Origin: Serilophus lunatus
Lineage: Eukaryota; Chordata; Aves; Passeriformes; Eurylaimidae
Assembly (NCBI GenBank): GCA_013399895.1
Contig: VXBA01000723.1
Location: forward strand, 814,281-878,280
Length of the DNA: 64,000 nucleotides
Direction: 5' to 3'
In this document: piece after piece, positions 11,055 to 25,777 of the stretch
Layout: each line of letters opens with the position of its first letter
Position numbering within the stretch: position 1 is the first letter of the stretch
Position numbers and translations under genes: made by a program
Notes under the pieces: model-generated
Databases searched by the model: none
Told to the model about the DNA's origin: nothing
Seen by the model: the letters and a program-made list of their open reading frames with translations, nothing else

Positions 11055-14000
11055 GAAAGAGGTATAGTGAGGTACATATATGACTGAGGAACATATTTAA
11101 GTGCAAATCTGGGCAAGGTGTTGATTTTGTTGAAGAGAGTTTTTGAATTACTGATTTCAGTGTGATCAGAATTTCACCTCTAGGTTTAAGAAACAGTGGT
11201 ACATTTTTAGAGTACAATTTTAGAAAGAGGAATAGAAGGAAGAAGTTACTTTTGAGATATGCAGCTCATTTTCTATATATATTCCTGGATGGAATTTGCT
11301 GTCTTGCTTTTTGTATGTGTGCGTGTTCATGCTTATGCATTTCTAGTGAATTTTGGTTTAGGTAACACAAGTGTATCTGCAGATGACATGTTCCCAGTAC
11401 CTAACTAGAGTTTTAAATTAGCAAAAGCTCTGAAAATATTTTAATTTGCAGTGGAAGAACAGCAAAATTTTCATTAGTAAAACTTCCCTTAATTTTTATT
11501 TACATGATAATCTGCTACAGCAGTAGTATTTTGCATGCCATTAAAACAGAAATAAAAATACTTCTTTTCATAAGGATGTAATATGTCCTGGAAGGGGATG
11601 TAAGGTGGCTCAGGAAGAGATAAAATTGTTAAATCCTAATCCTGGAATCCATTTCACAGATTCACAACAATATTGACACTGTTATAAATATGTTCTGGTA
11701 CTTCTAATACTTCTTTTAAAAATAGAAGTTAATTGTAACTGCTACTTGTTGTTTATCAGTTTTGAAGTGGTGCTGATTTTGAGTGGAGTGTCCAAAGTGT
11801 ACAGATTCTGGCCTTCAAGAAAACACTACTTAGTCTTTTAGTAACTTTTCTATGGAGCCAAAATGTTAATAGTGTCAGAACCTGTTTTCCATTCTCAAGT
11901 TGTGTAATTACTGTGGGACGTTTTCTCAGCTGCTACCCTGGAGATAGATTTTCCCCGGTGTCATGCTACTGCCTTCTCTTCTCATTAGACTTTCATGATT
12001 TTTTAAAGCAGAAGTTTGTCTTTATACAAGTAGTTAGCTAAGTTATAAATATTTGGAAAATACACCTTATTTAATGATTTATTTTTGTATCAGCAAGTGT
12101 TCCTGCACTGCAATATGGTAAGAGGATGAATGTCTATTTGAGTGTTGCAGGGTGCTGTCCCAGTATATTTCTTCTTGTCTTTTGGGCTTCTTCTGAAGCA
12201 AAGGTATATTTTCCCCCAAACCTTTCTAGTTGATCTGCCAAGTAATCAAAATTGTCGTAAGCTCACATTGTAGAATCTGGCTGAGTGAATGATTTAAATT
12301 TTCCCAAGTTCTAAATACCTTTCAAGCATTTAAATTGGCATATTAGTTTTAAGACTGAGTAGAAATGATTTGGTTTATAGGCAGCAACTCAAATACACTG
12401 TAGTTGTTCATTATTACTACTGATTCTTAACTTTGTATCATAATCTATTGATAAAACAGCTGAAAAGGAGGAGAGATGCAGAAGAGAACTGCCTGGTTCT
12501 GCTTTCGTGCCTCTCTCTTCCTTGCATGCAGTCACTCAGGGTGTCTCAGGCAGTTGGCTCTGAGGTGGATGCAAGCAGTTCACAAGGGAACTGAGCAATG
12601 CCCAGAGTAAGAGCGCATGGCTGGGAGCAGGGAAAAGGAACAATAATAGCAAGGAAAGGGACAAGGTTAAAAAGTTCTGGTCATCTGAGAGCAAACTCTT
12701 ATCAGTCTGGGTGCAGTTTTTCCAACCTTCTACGATCAGCAGCTGCATTTCCCACCCTCTCCATGGGCTTTCCTCTTATGACCCTTTGCTCAGCCCTGTC
12801 ACTATATTGGTAGTTACCACTGGCAATAGGTGAATGCTAATCAATGTTCTCAGCATTCTGAAGCAATGAGTAATAGATCCAACAAATGCTGGAGCCTGGA
12901 AAAGACAAAGAGAGCAAAGAGAAGATTGTGGCAATCACCAATTAGACAGTCTGAGGCTAGTGAAGAACTATAGGGTAATGCCTCAGGAGAAGTGGATTAC
13001 ACCCCTATTGAATATAGCACGTTCTCCTTTCTGGGTTTGTTTTCACCCTGATGTTGACTGTTGGCAGAAAAACTTGTATGATAAACTGGATAGGGGAACC
13101 AGTATGGAGCCACATTTTTTCCACTCTTTGATTAGTTTAATTCAGATCAGTGCTACTGCTGGAAAAAATTTGTATTGAACTATGACCTAACTTGGAGGCA
13201 ATAGGAAGTATTTCTCTGAGTACAAAAATAAAGGCTGGGAAACTGGCTGATAGAAAAAGATGTGAAAGTCAGATAGAAAAGTCAGAGAAGCAAGGGTGGG
13301 TCAAACAAAAGTGTGTAGTACAAAGTCTAATTAGGAACTAAAATGATTTTTCTGTTATAAACTGGGAGTTATAATTGAAAGTGTCAGAAGAAGAGAGAGA
13401 TCTGGCTTTATTAGTCTCAGGGTGACTAAAGCCATAAATGAGACATGACAATGAAAAAAGACAAGTGTAAAGGCATATCAAGATGTATTACAGCATTTTT
13501 AGAAGTGGAAAGAAAATATTAAAGGTGGTGTACGTGGTACTGGTGGAATTTCATCTGAAATTCTGTTTGTAGTTTTGATCATTCACAAATGACCAATCAC
13601 AACTGAATCATGAATTCTAAAAGGAAGAAGTGCAAGATGGATGGCTAAAGTTGAGAAAATAGAGACTCTGTCTTGTACAAGTATTACTAAAAATTCTCAT
13701 TATTTATCCTTGCAGAATAAAGAAATTGTACTGTCTTTTTATTCTCCTCAAAGAAAAAAACATTGACAGAACAAAAATGTCTGTTTGAGTTTTAGAACAA
13801 AGTTAGCAGAAGAATGAATGTGTATATGCTGGCAATGATGTTTTATTCTGTAGAAATGAGAGACAATAACCATCTGGGAGTGAGATTCTAGATTAGTCAG
13901 TAAATGTACTGGGTTGGTTCTTTGTCCTAGTCTATGAAAAAACTTGATCTTTTTGTCACGTGAAATATATAAAATACAAAATTCTAAAAGCCAGAAACTA

Positions 14001-14057
14001 GACAGAAATCAAGACTCTTTCCAAATTAAACATTTTTAATCTCCTCTCTAGTCTATA
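11055..14057. other. Non-coding stretch, partly purine-rich
   Basis: No gene recognised. 12500-12800 is somewhat richer in GC than its surroundings but has no matching repeat or exon that I can name. 13200-13700 is purine-rich on the plus strand and may be an old, unrecognisable transposon relic. Confidence 0.45.
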
Positions 14058-14381
14058 CTAGAATGTTAGAGGGTAAAATGCCATCAGTCCAAAGGTCCCC
14101 ATTTTCCTTCTTCCCCCAGTTTTATATGCTGAGCATGACACCGTATAGTCTGGAATATCCCTGTCCTGGTTGTGAGCTCTCCCAACTCCTTGTGCACCCT
14201 CGGCCTCTTTGCTGATGGGGTGGCATGAGAGGCAGAAAAATCTTTGACTCCATGTAAACCCTACTCAGTGATAGCTAAATATCTCTGTGTTATCAAAACT
14301 TTTCCCAGCACAAATCCAAAGCACCTCCCCATACCAGCTACTGTGAAGAAAATTAACTCCATCCCAGCCAAAACCAGCACA
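14058..14381 (-). mobile_element. Partial LTR of avian endogenous retrovirus (U3 side)
   Basis: Read on the minus strand the element starts at 14381 with TGTGCTGGTTTTGGCTGGGA, followed by TGGAGTTAATTTTCTTCACA. This is the start of a very common avian ERV LTR family (TGT.CTGGTTT..GCTGGGAT.GAGTTAA). Family landmarks follow in order: GCTGGTATGGGG, TTGATAACACAGA, CTCATGCC, CACAAGGAGTTGGGAG, and a TATA box (CATATAAAACTGGGGG) near 14120. Similarity stops at about 14058, soon after the expected transcription start, so the R/U5 end is missing. No internal retroviral genes are present. The family match is from memory of the LTR; no target duplication could be paired because one end is lost. Confidence 0.85.
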
Positions 14382-17300
14382 ACATGTGAGAATCCAGTAT
14401 TCTAATAGAAGGAAAAGCTCTTGGCTTGTGTCGTAACTGCTTATTTTATTGGAAACGAACTTTGATATAGCTTCAGGAATGCTGGCCTGTATATCTTTGC
14501 CCAGTGATGTGAGAAAGGGGTTTCAAGTGAATACTAAATTTTTTTTTCATAGAATGTCTGCACAAATTCCACATGTAAAACTTTATAGTGGTATTTTTAT
14601 TAGTTGTCTTTCCTTTGAAAGTAAAACTACTGGAAATTGCCTGTGACTGGGTTGACATCATGAATTATAAAGGACATGAATTTAATCTTTTGTAGAGACA
14701 GCTCTGTCTGGTATTTTAATATGGTTTTGAAGAGAAACAAAGGAAGGCTAATTAATGTGTTTATTAAATTCTACAGATGACACTATCTAGCTGTAGTCAG
14801 TTCTTCTTTACCATGGAAGCAAATGATGGCTGTCCTGTGCATGTCTGTTGCAGTGATTTAGGGCATACCCAAACATATAATTAAAAAACTGTGGATGCTG
14901 TGGTTTCTGAAGACAAAAGTAATTAATGAAACTGATGAGAAGAATCTTCGAACAAAATAATTTTATACTAAATGAAGAAAGAAAGATTTCAGTTCTGGTG
15001 ATGCAAGTAATTGAATTGCAAAACACAGTACCACATTATCATGACCATAAAGCAATAAATTTTGTTCTAACTGAACAAAGTTCTTAAGGTTGTTAACACT
15101 AATAAATACTGATGTGCCACTGAGAAGCATGAAAAGCTTTGTCTGCTCTTTCAAAGGTCTTGTCCTACTATTTCAATTTCTTATTCCCAGCAGTGGTAGT
15201 TACACAGTCTGAATCATTGAGACTAAGAACTCAGTGACCATCTGCATTATTGCTACCATGTTCAATGGACGTAAAACATGGGTCAAATTTCCTTATACAC
15301 ACTGTTTGATGTGCCAGCTATTATTCATGTCTTGAGCAATTTGTACCTTTAAGTTTTTAATCTGTAAGAGAGAAATATTTTCTTCCAGTTTGTTCTACAA
15401 ATTGGTTTCTAAGATGCCTATAATTTTAAGTGTTCCTAATTGTATCATTATTGGTCTAGTTTTTATTAAAATCAGTGCTAAATGCTTTGTCATAAAGACT
15501 TATATAGAGGAAGAAGAAATCTAAAGAATTTGGTTCCAACTTTTACCTTTCAAAAGCATGTAAATGGAAAAAAAAACAGGCCACAGAAACTCTGTAGAAG
15601 CCATGCAAATGCTCAAAAATGGAGTTTTGCAAAGATAGTAAGAGAAATTATATTAGAGATTTGTTAAGACTAAATATTTATGCCATGAAAAATAATTATA
15701 TGAAAGGTTAGGAGAGAGGGGAAAATTCTTTTTAACACAAATAGGTTGGGCAAAGTATGATAAAATTCAAACCAGTTATATTTTTTTAACAATTTCATTA
15801 CAAAGCAGCTGTTAGTTAACTTTGGCATTTGAAAATACCAAAGTGGGATCAATACCTCTCCATGTCTCTTACAACAGATGTAGAGGTCACTACATCTTAT
15901 TTTGTTCCTAGATGTACCCTCCACTTAAGTAATCTTTCTAAGAATGATCTCACTACTTATGTTTAACTGTGGGATCTCTCTTATACCAAGGAGGCCTTTC
16001 TGAATTTATTGTATTTATTTGGTCTCTTTGCTGATAATCCAGACTTAATATCCCATTTTTAGTGTTTTACCCTGTTTTATATTCCAAATGACTTAAAAAA
16101 AGATACAATAATTTAGTATTGCTCATGACAAGAACTAGCCCTTCTGTCTAGGTGAGCTACGATTTTTTTCCTTTACTAGAGGTAATTGAAAAACATTGCT
16201 GTTGAACTGGAGTGGGGAACCTCTGACTTACAGAAATTTTTATATAGTCCAGTGATGTTAAATGTGCATTTGGACTGACTTCCTGTCGCTATAAGAAGGA
16301 GTTTTGGTGTTGTGTTTTTTCAAGGCAGTTGCAATACATTACTTTGTTTGAACAGAGGGATTGCTGACATTGGGACAGCCTAGGGTGTGGGGAATGGTGT
16401 TTGCCAGTTGAAATTAATCCAAAAAAAGAAACAAATAGAAAAATCTGCAATAAGATGAAATTTTCTTTTGCAGAGTGTAGCATTTTTATGAAGTGAAAAA
16501 TCAATATGTAGAGGAACGTTAATTTTATTGCATGCTAAAACTTTTAATGGAGTGAGAGAGCTTGGCTTAATGCAGCCTTTGTTGGAATAAAGACAGTTGG
16601 GATGAGTCTGCTCAATACCTGAGCTGCTTCTTTCCCAGGTGTGCCATATTTAAGTTTTGCCTATTACTGCAAATTGCCACTTCATTGATTCTTGCTGCTA
16701 CTAAAGACCATAGATGACATCTCATTTCACTCTAAAATTGAAATGTCTTTAGATCTCTTTACATCAAAAACTGTGAAGATAAGTTTTGTATACTAAATGT
16801 CACATTATAAAGTAGAATTTAAGTGTTTTAAATCTCCGTAGATCTTAATAACATAATTATTCACTTTCCTTATTGCTTGAAATTTAGAAATCTTTAACTG
16901 GGTATAAGATCAGTCATAAAGCAGATCAATGTGTAGCAATTGCCATGTTTGAGTAAACCATGTCTTTTCTGTCTGTTAAAGACTGTGTTGTTCAGACTCG
17001 GCTTTGTAGAAGATATTTTGCTATTTATCTTCTGTCAGGCTAATACTGTAGGGTCTGTTCCTCAGGTTATGCATTTTTTATTCCTACATGCTGTGAGAGA
17101 TCTCCAGATTCTGTGCAGGATCAGATACTTTTAGCAGCCTTGAGCTATTAAACAGAACTGCAAAATGGCAGTTGTAAGAGTTTGGTTATAAAATAAGTTT
17201 GCTAATTATTTTAAGAAAAGTAAAAAATAATTTATTCGACAACAGTATATGATTCTTAAAGAGGGAAAACCAGTAAATTATTAGATATCTCTAAGGCCTC

Positions 17301-20300
17301 TAATTTATGTATTTTGTATGAATTGATGTAATCTGTGTTTGGCCAAGATAAGGAGTAAGAATACATAGCAACTGCACAAAATGTTTGTCCCCGTGTTATT
17401 CCAAAGCAAATATTCCTGTGTAATACCAGATGTCACTTCATATAGGAGAACTGCGGATCTGGATTTCTGAGTTTGTATGCCTAGTATTTCTGTATTCTTT
17501 AGATTGGTGTGTATGCATTTGCTGATACATAACAGGACTAATTCATTAACTATTTAATGATTTAGGTTTAATTGCTAGGGTTGTTCATTAATTTATTTCA
17601 TTAAATATACCATAGAAAACAGGACTGCCTGACTCCTGAGTTGCTTCTAATACCTCTCGTCATTGAAGAATCAGCTTTATCTAAATTATATCTGACAGTT
17701 TTCTGCCTAACTCAGACTTAATATCTTCCACTTACTGAGTAGTTTAAGCTAGACAATATTTCCTGAATTAACTTCTGTGATAGCACAGGAGTCAGTAACA
17801 AAAGTTTAATTTCATTAAGTTGTGAAATATTATGGTTTTTTGAAACCATGCTATCTTTCTTTTTAAACTCTGCTATTCACATTTAGGAGTGAGGTTGCAT
17901 TTGTTCCATAATGAGACTAAAAGAAAAAAAGTTGTCATTTTTGGCAAAATCTGTTATTGTTACAGACTACTATATAATGGAGATCATTTATAATTTATTA
18001 TTTTGTAGATGCTGCATTGTTATGTAGCTCTATTAGACATGAGTTTTCACGGTTGTGTAGTAGAAACCAAGGTGTTCCATATCAGACTGTAGATGCAATG
18101 CCATCCAAATATACATAAATCAGTATTCAAAAATGAGGTTGAGGATGATTCTAAGATGAACAAAAGTGAGGATGATGAGTTTTGCTTTAAGATGGAAACA
18201 TTAAGTCCATGTCTGTATTATGCATATATATTGCATATTTATAGTTCAAAATACGTGGTTAAATTATAGTAGTTTTTTTCAATAAATGTTTATATATCAG
18301 CTAAGAAATTAGGAGAGGGTTGTGGAAATAACCTGTGAAATATTTTGTAGATATAAAGACAAAAGACAGGAAATATTTCATAAAGATCAAAGACCGCCTT
18401 TTAGGATGGTCCCATATACGATATTATATGGTCAAATTAAAAGACAGAAAATAAGGGTAGAATCTTGGAGAAAACTTCTTCAGAAATATACAGTAAGTGG
18501 AAATTATCTCCCAAGAGGAATGGTAGAAGCCCTTTTGTTTAGCACATTAAAAATTTCACTAGTAAAATATTAGAATATGTACCATGAAGAACAGCCTTGC
18601 TGTAGTGCATTGACAGAATAGGTGGCCCACTAGGCAATTTTTGTCTGTAATACATATGATTCTGGTTTTTCTATTCACATTTTAAGTGCTTCTTTTCAAA
18701 AATGCCTGTTCTATAGACACTATTCTAAAAGGAGAAAAGAAGAGCCCTAGAAAAAAGACAGCATTCATTTAATGTGCATTAGTCAAATATGCACCCAGTA
18801 TGCTAGTGCTTTTCCAGCAATGAAAAACACTGTTGCCTCCCTACAGGCAGAAATTATAAAAATGGGGAAGAGGAAGAAAAGATTTATGTGCAGAATACAT
18901 TGCTTTACTTTAAACGGAGTTAGATCCTTAGCAAGAATTTTCATGTAGCTTTTATATAGCTATTTTAATATGAGCTAATGGAAGTCACCAGGACTGCATA
19001 TGAAAAAAAGACACTAAAGGGATTTTTAAAAGAATATCTTGTTTAAGGTTATGATTCAGTAAGAGATTAAACCAATTTGTCTACTCATGCACATGACAAT
19101 TTTAATTCACTTCAGTAGGTCAGTAAGTTGTTGATGTAAGGCAAATAATTGTGTACATTGGGGACCACTACCTATTGTTGAGATCAAGTAAGATGTTTGT
19201 CTAACAGTATAATACAGTATTCATACCTTCTTTATATTTGAGAAAGATGCACAAATGTGTTTGAAGCAGGCACCTCTTCTTTTCAGAGGACTGTCTTCAT
19301 AGTTATTTGCCGCAGTAGTGTTCCTCTTTGTTACATTTACCCTGACAAATCAATTTAACTTTTGCCTTTTGGTTTTCCTTTTGGATCTTAAGTAGCCAGC
19401 TGTTCTATCTGGTACATTATAAGTGAGAGGGGAAAAATAAAACTTGAAGTCAGTTTAGGTAATTTGAAAAAAAGCATAGTGCACTTATGTTTGCCATGTA
19501 ATTTGATTGAGCCATTTGATCAAATTATTCAATCTATGTAGAGAATAGTTTCAAGATATATTTTAGAAGGGCTGGTCAGTGAGAATGCCTTAGAAAATGG
19601 AAGAAAAATCACATTGGGAAATTTTAGCTGTCTCTTGCTCCTAATAGAATTCCATATGAGTAACTGTTATGTTCAGTTTCTGAACATCAGAGAGTATTTC
19701 TTGAAGCTGGTCAGCAGACTTGATTCTGTGTCTACTGCAGAGTTTAATCTAGAAATAGCACTTACTAAAATTGATTTTGTATTGCAAATGATCCACCTTT
19801 TTACAGCGAAAATACCTAATCAAATCTTCCTTGATTAATCACAAAGGCACTGATTAAACTGGATCTCTAAGAATTTATCTGGTTTTTAAAATTTGTTTTA
19901 TTTTGCTCACTAACTACAGCTAAATTAACATAAGTAGAAATAACAGTAGACTAGGAACTAAAAATAAAAAGGATACCAACTTTCTTTTGCTGCATAAATA
20001 GAATGATGGAGCTTATCATATTCTTTTCTGCTGAGTGTCTTGTTCTGTCATTGATGAGTTGCCTTTTTTTTTTTTTTCACATGAAGCTTATATTACTCAT
20101 AAGCATAAGTGGTTCAACAAGTGAATAACACATCTGAGCCCTCAAATGTTAAGAATTGTAATTGCAGCTATCTTGATTCAAAAATTTATTTGACTAGCAG
20201 CAATTCCATGATAGCACACATGACTATTCATGCCTGTGCTGCCTTTGGATTGTTCCTTAGGTTTGAAGGGCTAGTAGGAAAACTCTACTGAGAATTGCAT

Positions 20301-23300
20301 GTGTTTTCCTATAGCCAAACAAAATCACTTAGAGAATGCCAGAGCATAAAGCAAGATTAATTTCTGGGCATGCGTGACTAGGTGATCTTGAGATCAAAAT
20401 ATTAAAAAATAAGAATGACGTGCTCTTGATAATAGGAGATTTTTCAAGTTAGCTGATGCATTCATTTTATTAAAAAATTCTTTGTTATTTAGGTGTTCTT
20501 GAAGGAGTCCTTATTTCTACATACAAATTAAACCTGGACCAGGATAGAATTTTACTTAAAAATGTATAATAAAATCATTGGAAAAATATTATAACACAGT
20601 GAAATAGTTAATCATCAGTTAGAAAACTGAAAAAATTACAGTGTTTAGGGTGACATTAAAATATATGTGGACTATTTTAACTGAAGACATACAAGCATCA
20701 CTACAGACACATGAAGAGAAGTGGGAAACAGGAATTCTTATTTCCAAGTTTGATATTATGTTTGAAGACAATAAAAATTTCAACCAAACATATGCTAATA
20801 ATATAATCCAGACTAGCCACAATAATCTTGAATTGTGGATGATGATTATATATAGAATAAGATTTTTATAATACAGATACTTCTTTCCTTGAGGAAAAAA
20901 CACAAGTTACATATAGTTCCTTATGGCTTAGATGAAGAGTTGTGAAGATGTATAAATATTACGATACTTAAGAAATTTAAATACTTTTAGTGACAGATGA
21001 TAAAGCCTATGAAAATTTTAATTAAAATCTAGATGTACCATTATTGGTAGTCTCGTGATTGAAAAACAACAGCTGATCTACATACTACAGTGTTATGCCT
21101 GCACCAAAAGTTTTGAAATGTCTCTTTGTTCTTCTTTGTCATGCAAAAAGTAATAAATCTACTAACTCTTGTGTTCCTGGTATTTCACTTTTAGTTCTCT
21201 CACCTGGATAGTAACTGACTGCTATATTTCAGAAATATTCTTTCTCAACTACAAAATAAATATGTTCCTTTTTCTGTTAGTTCTAGTTGCTTATTTATGG
21301 TAGCAGCAAAATGTATTTAACCTCATTCCTGCAATCTGCTATTTTTCCAGTAGACAAATCTGTCCCTTAGTCATTGGTGGTTTGGCAGGGGGGGCGAAGT
21401 GTGAATGCGTCTATGAGTAAAGACGAGGTTACTTGGATGCAGAATATTCAGTTCAGCCAACTCATGTGACTCAAATTTGCAGTGAGTAAGTTTCAAGTGA
21501 CAGATGCCAAATTTGCATTTCATTTAATGTTTATGTATTTTCCTGAAGGTATTTTTGGTAGTAAATAAAAGTATTAGGAGGCTTCTTGTTGAATACATTC
21601 AGAGCCGTTAAGGTTCTGGTGTACAACAGTGTCTGAACACGTATTCATGCATTAATATATAATCTTTTATGAGAGGTTTCCCGCATACTTTTCTAAGATC
21701 TTAAAATAAAAACAATAGACCGTTTTATGTATGGAGGTTTTCGTAACAGTTTCTAAAAACTGTAGTAACTGCCAGAAATATGTGGGATCAACATCCTAGC
21801 ACAGAGTAATGGAGCTGGAGAGCTATGGAACTTCATTGATGCTAAGCCATTATAGTACACACTGATTTCTATCATTATCATAATCAGACACACTAGGGAG
21901 TTTTCCCATTTCAAAATCCTGTATATTGTCTTCAGGCAAATTGTAAAGGAATTTGAGAGTCTTAGGAGAAAAGTTACTCAGTTCATCTTTCTTGAGTACA
22001 TATTGCTTGAAAAACTATAATTTGATCTTTTCAAAAACTTCATAAAAAGGCCTGGATGTAATATACAATCTAGACAGAATGAGAACATCATCAACACACA
22101 CTTCAGGTTTTTTTCTGGATGAACGGTGGTTTAGTTGAACTTAGTATCTTTGAGTTCTTCAGAATCTTTGCACATGTTAAACACTAAAACATTAGTGCTT
22201 ACCAAAACCACCTTTGTAGATTAGTTAGTACAAGTTGCATGTTTAGTTGAAGCTAATTGCCTGATTTTTGAAAACCACTCTTCTGCAGGTATCAAGCTGT
22301 CTTTCTGTTTCCAGGAGATTCTCTGAAGGCTGTAAATAGTATAGTTTTCTGTTTTGAGTAATTTCCATAAAATAGTACCAAAAAAGTTCCACTTTCATGC
22401 TTTCTATTACAACAGAAGTTTGTTCCAGAAACAGGCTTCCAAAACTAAGAAAAATTAATGGGTTTATAGCAAACAAGTTCATTTTTGGTCAAGAGCTTTG
22501 AATCTCCGAAACTGTTGCATCATCACAGCCCTTTAAAAAATTAATTTCATAACTGTTGCAACACTTAATAGTGGCAGAAGATGTAGCAATAAAATTAGGC
22601 AAAAGGAACTAAGGAATCATCATAATTCCTGCAAGCACAAACCAAAACTACTTCTATAATTTTTAAATGCATAAAAGAGAGGACATCAGAATAGATTTAT
22701 GTTGTTAATACTATTTCACAGTTCAATCAGTTGTCTTGCTGTGTAATAAAAGACCCTGAAATTAAAATGACCCCTCTTTGCAGAGTGTAACTGTAGGATT
22801 TTACTGTGAGGCTGCCTTGAATTATCTTACTCTTACTGAAACGGAAAATAATATCCAACTAATGCATCTGAAGTGGGTTTTTATACCATCTAAAGCTCTC
22901 TTGTGAAATTAATGGCTTCTGCTTCTGGCCTCAATTACATCTTATGATTCTTCAATTTCCTACGGTTTTTCTTTCTTCTGTAATTTTTCAGTATCCTTTT
23001 TGTGATATTCCAAATCAATCTGAAGCACATGCTTCAGATACATCACATATTTACAAAACAAAACAGATCCACCCAGATATGAAAACATCAGGAATATGAT
23101 TAATGTTCTTTGCTGTGTGGAGTAATTGAGAATATCTTAGTCTTTTAAAGCAGCTAATAGCTTGATCAAGAAAATCAACCTAAGAGCAGAACACTATGAT
23201 GACTGCAAAATGTTAATTAAATTTTCTACTGTTAAAGAATCCACATTTCCAGTCTGATCAACTTGGACAACAGTGTTATTAGCTAAAAACTAAATATCTG

Positions 23301-25777
23301 CTTCCTACCTGTAAGTATTCATGCATGATACCTCTCACTCAGTCTGTATGCATACTTTTTCCAGCGCAAAACTGTGTCACAGAGACACTTAGTTTTATTT
23401 TTAACTGCAAAACCCACACTTGTATTTCTTATTAAGATATATATAATATATAATGCAGGCTATTTATACAAATTTTAATTTTAATAAGGAGTTTCTTTTT
23501 TACTTTTATACTTTATAAATTGTATGAAAAAAATCTATTTTTTTAATTAAGAATTTGTTGCTTTTAAAAATTAAAAAAAAAAAAGGGCAATATTTATGGT
23601 GTAATTTTGTTCACAAAACAATTAAAAAACCTGCAGCTGCCAACATGATAGATTTCTGATTATGACCTTGTAGCGTAAAGTCATTTGATATTTCAGAATT
23701 CCTTGCAAGTCCTATGTGTGCAGTGTTCATATTTGAAGCTCCTTCGTGAGGAGACTGAGCTCTTGTCTTGAACTTGGAGTCTTTAAGCTTTATTGTTCTG
23801 TCAGATTTCAGAATCAGGTCTGAACACTTGTGTTTGGTTGGTTGTATTTATCTCTAAAGTCATTGTCTCATGTCTTCTCACTGTGAAGACTAAAAGGAGT
23901 AGAGATTTAGACCATTACTAAGAGTACTATTTATAAAGTGGATCCCATGATCCCAGATATCTTAAGACTGATTTAATTTAGTCTTGAGTGCGTCTGTTGT
24001 GTTATTACTACTAATTTATGTGTGGACAGCCAGGAACAAACAAGAAATTATGGTAAAAACTGAATAGCTACTCTAAAGCTGCTCTGTAAAACTTTTTTTT
24101 CCTTCACTATGAATTTGAGGTAGATGAAAATATTGTTTTCTTTCATTATCTCATCTGCTCAGTTTTAGTGAGAAGAAACAACCATTTAAAAAATGTTTTA
24201 TTTAAATTGTGAGTTAGATGCATCTGATTCAGCTCAGCTGACAGCTTCTGTAATAACAAAAATGTTTCTTGTGAACAGATGGTTATCACTGATGTTTTAG
24301 AATGGTTCAACTCTTATCGCCTTATTCTTGATTTGCACACCGGTCTGTTATTAACTACTATGTAAAGCAAAAAATATTTCTCCCTAAGTATTCACACTTG
24401 AATCCCAACTGCATTCTCCACTCAATGCTCACTTTCAAATTTGCTAATGGCCTTTATGTCCCTAACCTTCCTTTCTTCGGAGCTTGATTGATTGCGAAGA
24501 CAGTCGAGACAGCTGTGATTCTAGCCCACATCTTCAGATGAACTTAATGAAAGTTAAGAGTGGAGCTCTCTTTTCTCTTTGGTAGAAACTGAGTTGGCCA
24601 CTTGCTTTCTAATTGACTGTTTTAGTGACAACTGGTGGAAAAGAATATTCCCTTTGGCCCCTTCTCTGAACTCTCTGTCAATAGCATTCCCTCTTTATTT
24701 AATGGCAGGTCAATATTTTATTTGTCATTCTCTCACTGTTACTGTATTTACAGGGGTTTTATCATGTTAATCTTGTTCCCTCTTTTTATTTATATTCCCT
24801 AATGTATTCTGGATTTTCTTATCTTGTCATTGTGTGTTCTTTTCTACTTGTCCTACTTTATAATTGTTGAAGATCTGTGTCAGATCTGATTTAGTGGAAT
24901 TCTAGCCTGTCTTTCTCTCCACCGGAAAAAAATTAGTCTTTGACTTCTTAAATTATTTTTGCTGTCTTTCCACTGATTGATCCAAATTTGTTTGCCTTTG
25001 TGAAGTTCATTGTTTTATTTTGTTGCTTATCTCCCCCCTTTTTAAAGAATATGAATTCTGTAAATTAATCATCAGTCTCACTCAAGTTGCCATCCATGCA
25101 TCATGACATTCTCAACTAGCTTGTTCCTTGGTGTCAATATCCACTTTAGAGGAGCCTCTCTTCCATTTTCTCTTTCTAGCTCTTGATCAACTATAGATAC
25201 AAAATGTATGTAATCCAAAATAAACTTTAAAAAGCATATAGTACTTTTTAAAAATCATCATTGATTTTGAGGACTTTGCTGGCCATTATACCTTTTCCTA
25301 TATTACTTTACGAACATTTTTCCAGTTAGTTAGGATGTGGCTTTTCCACTAAATTTATGCTTTGCTTAGTTTGGCTACTTACTGTCTTACAAAAAAAAAA
25401 ATATAAATTTTATCACATCATTGATGAATATTTTTGAGATATTTATTATCATGGTTTGTTTAAAATTGTACTGCTGTATACTGAGAGTGGGACCATACAT
25501 TTTCCTATCAATCTGTATCTCTTGAATAGGGATTTACTGTCATTGAAAATGACAGCAGCTAATAGTTTTACTAGCAGTAGTGGTAGCAACAGCTGTCAGG
25601 TGGCGCTGGTTCATGAATCCTGTTTTACGAAATTCTGGCCAGTATAACTCATTTAAAAACTGCCAGAAATGCTCATTTGAGAATTTTGATAGTAGTGGAA
25701 AAGTAATTATCTGTTATTTCTATAAAATGTAACATATTTTATAGAGATTTTTCTAGGAGCATGTTTTAGTGTTAAGA
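14382..25777. other. Long non-coding stretch
   Basis: Over 11 kb without a recognisable gene or mobile element. Simple features are a T run at about 20065-20079 and an A run near 23573-23584. Overlapping open frames on opposite strands at 20619-20903 and short frames at 18322-18573, 19614-19838 and 22243-22482 have no domain or splice support. Content and texture fit intron or intergenic DNA. Confidence 0.5.

Noticed and set aside
20619..20903. Overlapping open frames on both strands
   Set aside because: Opposite-strand openness in AT-rich DNA without splice sites or domains; likely chance.
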